A DNA stretch of 64,000 nucleotides, from the NCBI RefSeq assembly GCF_031582905.1, contig NZ_CP133990.1:3224001-3288000 (forward strand), in the 5' to 3' direction. Made by a program: the position numbers and the translations under genes. Under the pieces are notes generated by a model. It was not told the origin of the DNA. It was given only the letters and a program-made list of their open reading frames with translations, and searched no databases. This document shows positions 62,801-64,000 of this stretch, piece by piece. Within the stretch, counting starts at the first letter, position 1; each line of letters opens with the position of its first letter. The DNA is from Pengzhenrongella sp031582905. Lineage in GTDB: Bacteria > Actinomycetota > Actinomycetes > Actinomycetales > Cellulomonadaceae.

Positions 62801-64000
62801 GCCTGCGACGAGCCGTTGGCGGCCTCGTCATAGTCGTTCTCCAGGGTGAGGTCGAGCAGCGTGGTGCCGGTGGCGTTCTTGGTCAGACGCACCACCGTCG
62901 CGTCGCTGCCGTACGCCTGGCCGTCGGCCGGGTCGATCTCGGCCGAGGCCCAGTCCTCCACGATCCGCACGTCCGCCGGGTCCCCGGTGCTGCCCTGCAG
63001 CGTGAGGTACGGCTTGTCGACGTTGAGGATCTCCCGGTAGTCACCGGCCACGACCAGGATGACGGTCGGGTCGGCCTCGGTCCCGGCCGGGGCGGCGTCC
63101 ACCGCGGCCTGCACCGTCGGGTACGCACCGGCGGCGCCGGACGCGTCCACGAGCAGGTCGTGGGCCGGCAGCGGCTGACCGAACACGGTGACAGTGGCCG
63201 TCGCCGCGACGGAGGCGTTGCCGGTCGTGTCGACCGCGACGACCCGGTAGTAGACCGTGCTGCCGGCGGCGGCCGACGTGTCGGTGACCTCCGAGGCGGA
63301 GAGCAGCCCCTCGGTCACCGGCAGGAAGAGTCCGTCCTGGCTCGTGGCGCTGTCCACGCGGTACCCCGCGAGGTCGGCCGCGGCCGAGTCGTCCCAGTTC
63401 AGCGTGACCGTGGTGTCGGTGGTCGACGCGGTGGCCGTCAGGCCGGTGACCTGGTCGGGGGCGACGACGTCGACGACGGGCTCGGTGCTCCCGGTGGGGT
63501 TCCAGCCGTCGGAGCCGGCCAGGTAGTCCCACTTCGTGTACTCGGTCGCCTGCGCCGGGGTGAGCTGGGGCCGCGTCGGGTCACCGGCGACGGCGGCGCC
63601 GTCACCCGTGTTGGCGTACTCGAAGAAGCGACCGTCGGTCCACTCGTTCGGGGACATGTTGGTCCACGGCTGGGTGGTCTTGATGGCGCCGTCGAGCACC
63701 GTCTCGCGGATGGTGACCTGACCACGTGAGTTCACGTAGGTCGTGCCGCCGTCGTTGGTCTGGGTGTTGTCCGTCCACGCACGCCACGGGCGGCCCAGGT
63801 GGAACGTGTCGTCGACGGCGTCGCTCTCGACCACCGAGTCGGTGATGAGGATGCCGTACTCGGAGTTCGTACCGGTCGACGCAGCCGTGAGGTGACCGTT
63901 GTTGCTGCTGCTGTTCCGGGTGGAGGCGAAGATCACGCTCGAGTCGATGACGGCGGTGCCGCGTCCGTAGACGAAGTCGACGTCACCCTCGATGTAGCTG
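59860..64000 (-). CDS. multimodular secreted pectinesterase: CE8-FN3 repeats plus CE12-like acetylesterase (partial)
   Basis: At least 1380 residues, N-terminus beyond the window. Order: CE8 module 1 (partial), FN3, CE8 module 2 (about 63170-62230), FN3, CE8 module 3 (about 61880-60940), FN3, then an SGNH esterase (about 60590-59860). CE8 module 2 has the full set: GDYREI, QALALHTQ, GDQDTV, GDVDFIYG and LGRPW. The terminal domain has FVAGDSTAADY, SFAHND and DNTHF, the Ser, Asn/Asp and His blocks of rhamnogalacturonan acetylesterase (CE12). Each CE8 ends with a WDYLxGxDGWNPTG-type motif. It would remove methyl and acetyl groups from pectin ahead of the pectate lyase next door. Confidence 0.9.
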   Translation of the reverse strand, partial: SYIEGDVDFVYGRGTAVIDSSVIFASTRNSSSNNGHLTAASTGTNSEYGILITDSVVESDAVDDTFHLGRPWRAWTDNTQTNDGGTTYVNSRGQVTIRETVLDGAIKTTQPWTNMSPNEWTDGRFFEYANTGDGAAVAGDPTRPQLTPAQATEYTKWDYLAGSDGWNPTGSTEPVVDVVAPDQVTGLTATASTTDTTVTLNWDDSAAADLAGYRVDSATSQDGLFLPVTEGLLSASEVTDTSAAAGSTVYYRVVAVDTTGNASVAATATVTVFGQPLPAHDLLVDASGAAGAYPTVQAAVDAAPAGTEADPTVILVVAGDYREILNVDKPYLTLQGSTGDPADVRIVEDWASAEIDPADGQAYGSDATVVRLTKNATGTTLLDLTLENDYDEAANGSSQALALHTQADKGILRNVRLLGDQDTVLFNSRMQGVPARTYVIDSYIEGDVDFIYGRGTVVIDDSTIHLSTRGSDSNNGYMLAPSTDETHEFGFLITDSVVTSDAPDKTFSLGRPWMSAETAWSQAVVRDTVLPAAIRDDAWANWMVTWDQARLFEFNNSGPGAVVNASRPQLSIEQSQKYTRWNYLAGTDGWNPTGTTPPKTDLVAPDAVTGLAATANETGTVSLAWDASAATDLGGYRVYRSTSATVELTAENLLTAAEITGTEYVDRGLVAGTTYHYVVTAVDTAANESAASSSASVTGVEPTIPAHDLLVDPSGADGAYTTVQAAITAAGAGTAADPKTIAILPGAYRETLTLENAYVELVGSTGDAADVVIDYDNAASTPKPDGTGTLGGSGSRTVYVKAGDVTMRDLTISNSYDEAAGDQTASALHTEGDRLVFENVRVLGNKNTLQVSTRSGTDATVLGRAYFVDSYIEGDVDAVYGRGTAVLDRTEVHITNRVSTPYVFASRTYAAQGFGFLLTDSTVTSDTALYLGRPWSPDEVFKGQVLVRDTVLPAAVRATPWRDSSAGLDWKAYGRFAEFNNSGAGAGAASADRPVLSAAEAAGMTKWDYLEGTDGWNPTGQHAPDAGDVTAPDAPATVTADFDEATTSTVQLSWTASTADDVKGYLVYRGFDGDGTIWSQLTPQPISQTSFTDMSAGRGLENHYRVVAVDFVGNLATAATASATVPVGETDGDISVFVAGDSTAADYKADRAPRAGWGQALPLYLDESVTVRNFAQSGRSTKTFMAEGWLEKIWAEIQPGDYLLVSFAHNDEDDDPAKFVPLGDARTPGTFQYNLQLFIDGAKARGAKPVMVASVERRKFATVNGVETGPALVTHKGYPEAAIELANSQDVPVVDLTSATLAKYTELGPEASKQWFMHMPVGTPNYEEGIVDNTHFQATGAIGIARMLANGLDASGAWPAGIYTQRLGEDIGVSELTWK

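Noticed and set aside
59692..63729. A 1345-codon open frame on the plus strand opposite the pectinesterase
   Set aside because: It is the antisense of repeated CE8/FN3 coding sequence in very GC-rich DNA. The translation is low-complexity Arg/Val/Asp with no domain, while the minus strand has clear catalytic motifs.

Overview
This is a very GC-rich window with actinobacterial hallmarks: a mycothiol-type DinB protein, a deazaflavin-type reductase, a DtxR-like iron regulator, a sortase-type LAETG surface protein and a c-di-AMP riboswitch ahead of an NlpC/P60 gene. The pectin-degrading genes at the right end suggest a plant-polymer-degrading member of the Micrococcales (Cellulomonas-like). The genus is inference; the phylum is well supported.

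Layout. 1-12.5 kb is chromosomal: a FIST sensor and the start of a GAF-like partner, a class A beta-lactamase lipoprotein, a hemerythrin protein, a 40-residue membrane protein, DUF1275 and FAD enzymes, a saccharopine-dehydrogenase-like protein, DinB, LLM oxidoreductase, methyltransferase, a DDN-like reductase and a damaged GH43 glycosidase. 12.57-27.34 kb is an integrated mobile element in the 3' end of tRNA-Arg(CCT), bounded by a 44-bp perfect direct repeat. It carries an excisionase/integrase pair, a MobF relaxase-helicase, an IS3 element, ISL3 and IS5 remnants, a broken ATP-dependent DNA ligase, and several AT-richer genes of unknown function. These are an ORC-like AAA ATPase, a two-gene pair, and a three-gene cassette split by the IS3 element. 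They are the best candidates for something undescribed.

27.5-36.9 kb is chromosomal again: a CAP-domain protein, OsmC, a membrane protein, aldo/keto reductase, MmcQ and SRPBCC proteins, an arginine-catabolism operon (dimethylargininase/citrulline-type hydrolase, ornithine aminotransferase, Lrp regulator), a tandem universal stress protein and an HNH nuclease. 37.1-44.5 kb is one compact operon: substrate-binding lipoprotein, ABC ATPase, fused double permease, glycerophosphodiester phosphodiesterase, LacI regulator and a GpdQ/CpdA-like metallophosphoesterase. Most of its genes overlap by a few bases. It is preceded by two LacI-type operators whose centres lie 105 bp apart, and together it looks like an uptake and hydrolysis route for phosphodiesters.

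44.5-57.8 kb holds an NlpC/P60 hydrolase under a c-di-AMP riboswitch, a DtxR regulator, serC, an MFS transporter, a sortase-anchored protein, DUF4012, a MarR/MFS pair with an operator, VanZ, a CAP lipoprotein, UDP-glucose dehydrogenase and a purine permease. 57.8-64.0 kb holds a PL3 pectate lyase converging on a giant pectinesterase with at least three CE8 modules, three FN3 modules and a terminal CE12-like acetylesterase. That gene runs off the window.

About twenty otherwise intact genes are broken by single-base frameshifts. Almost all are repaired by adding one base, usually in a short run of G or C. I read most as consensus errors rather than biology and annotate those genes over their full span, marking the break.
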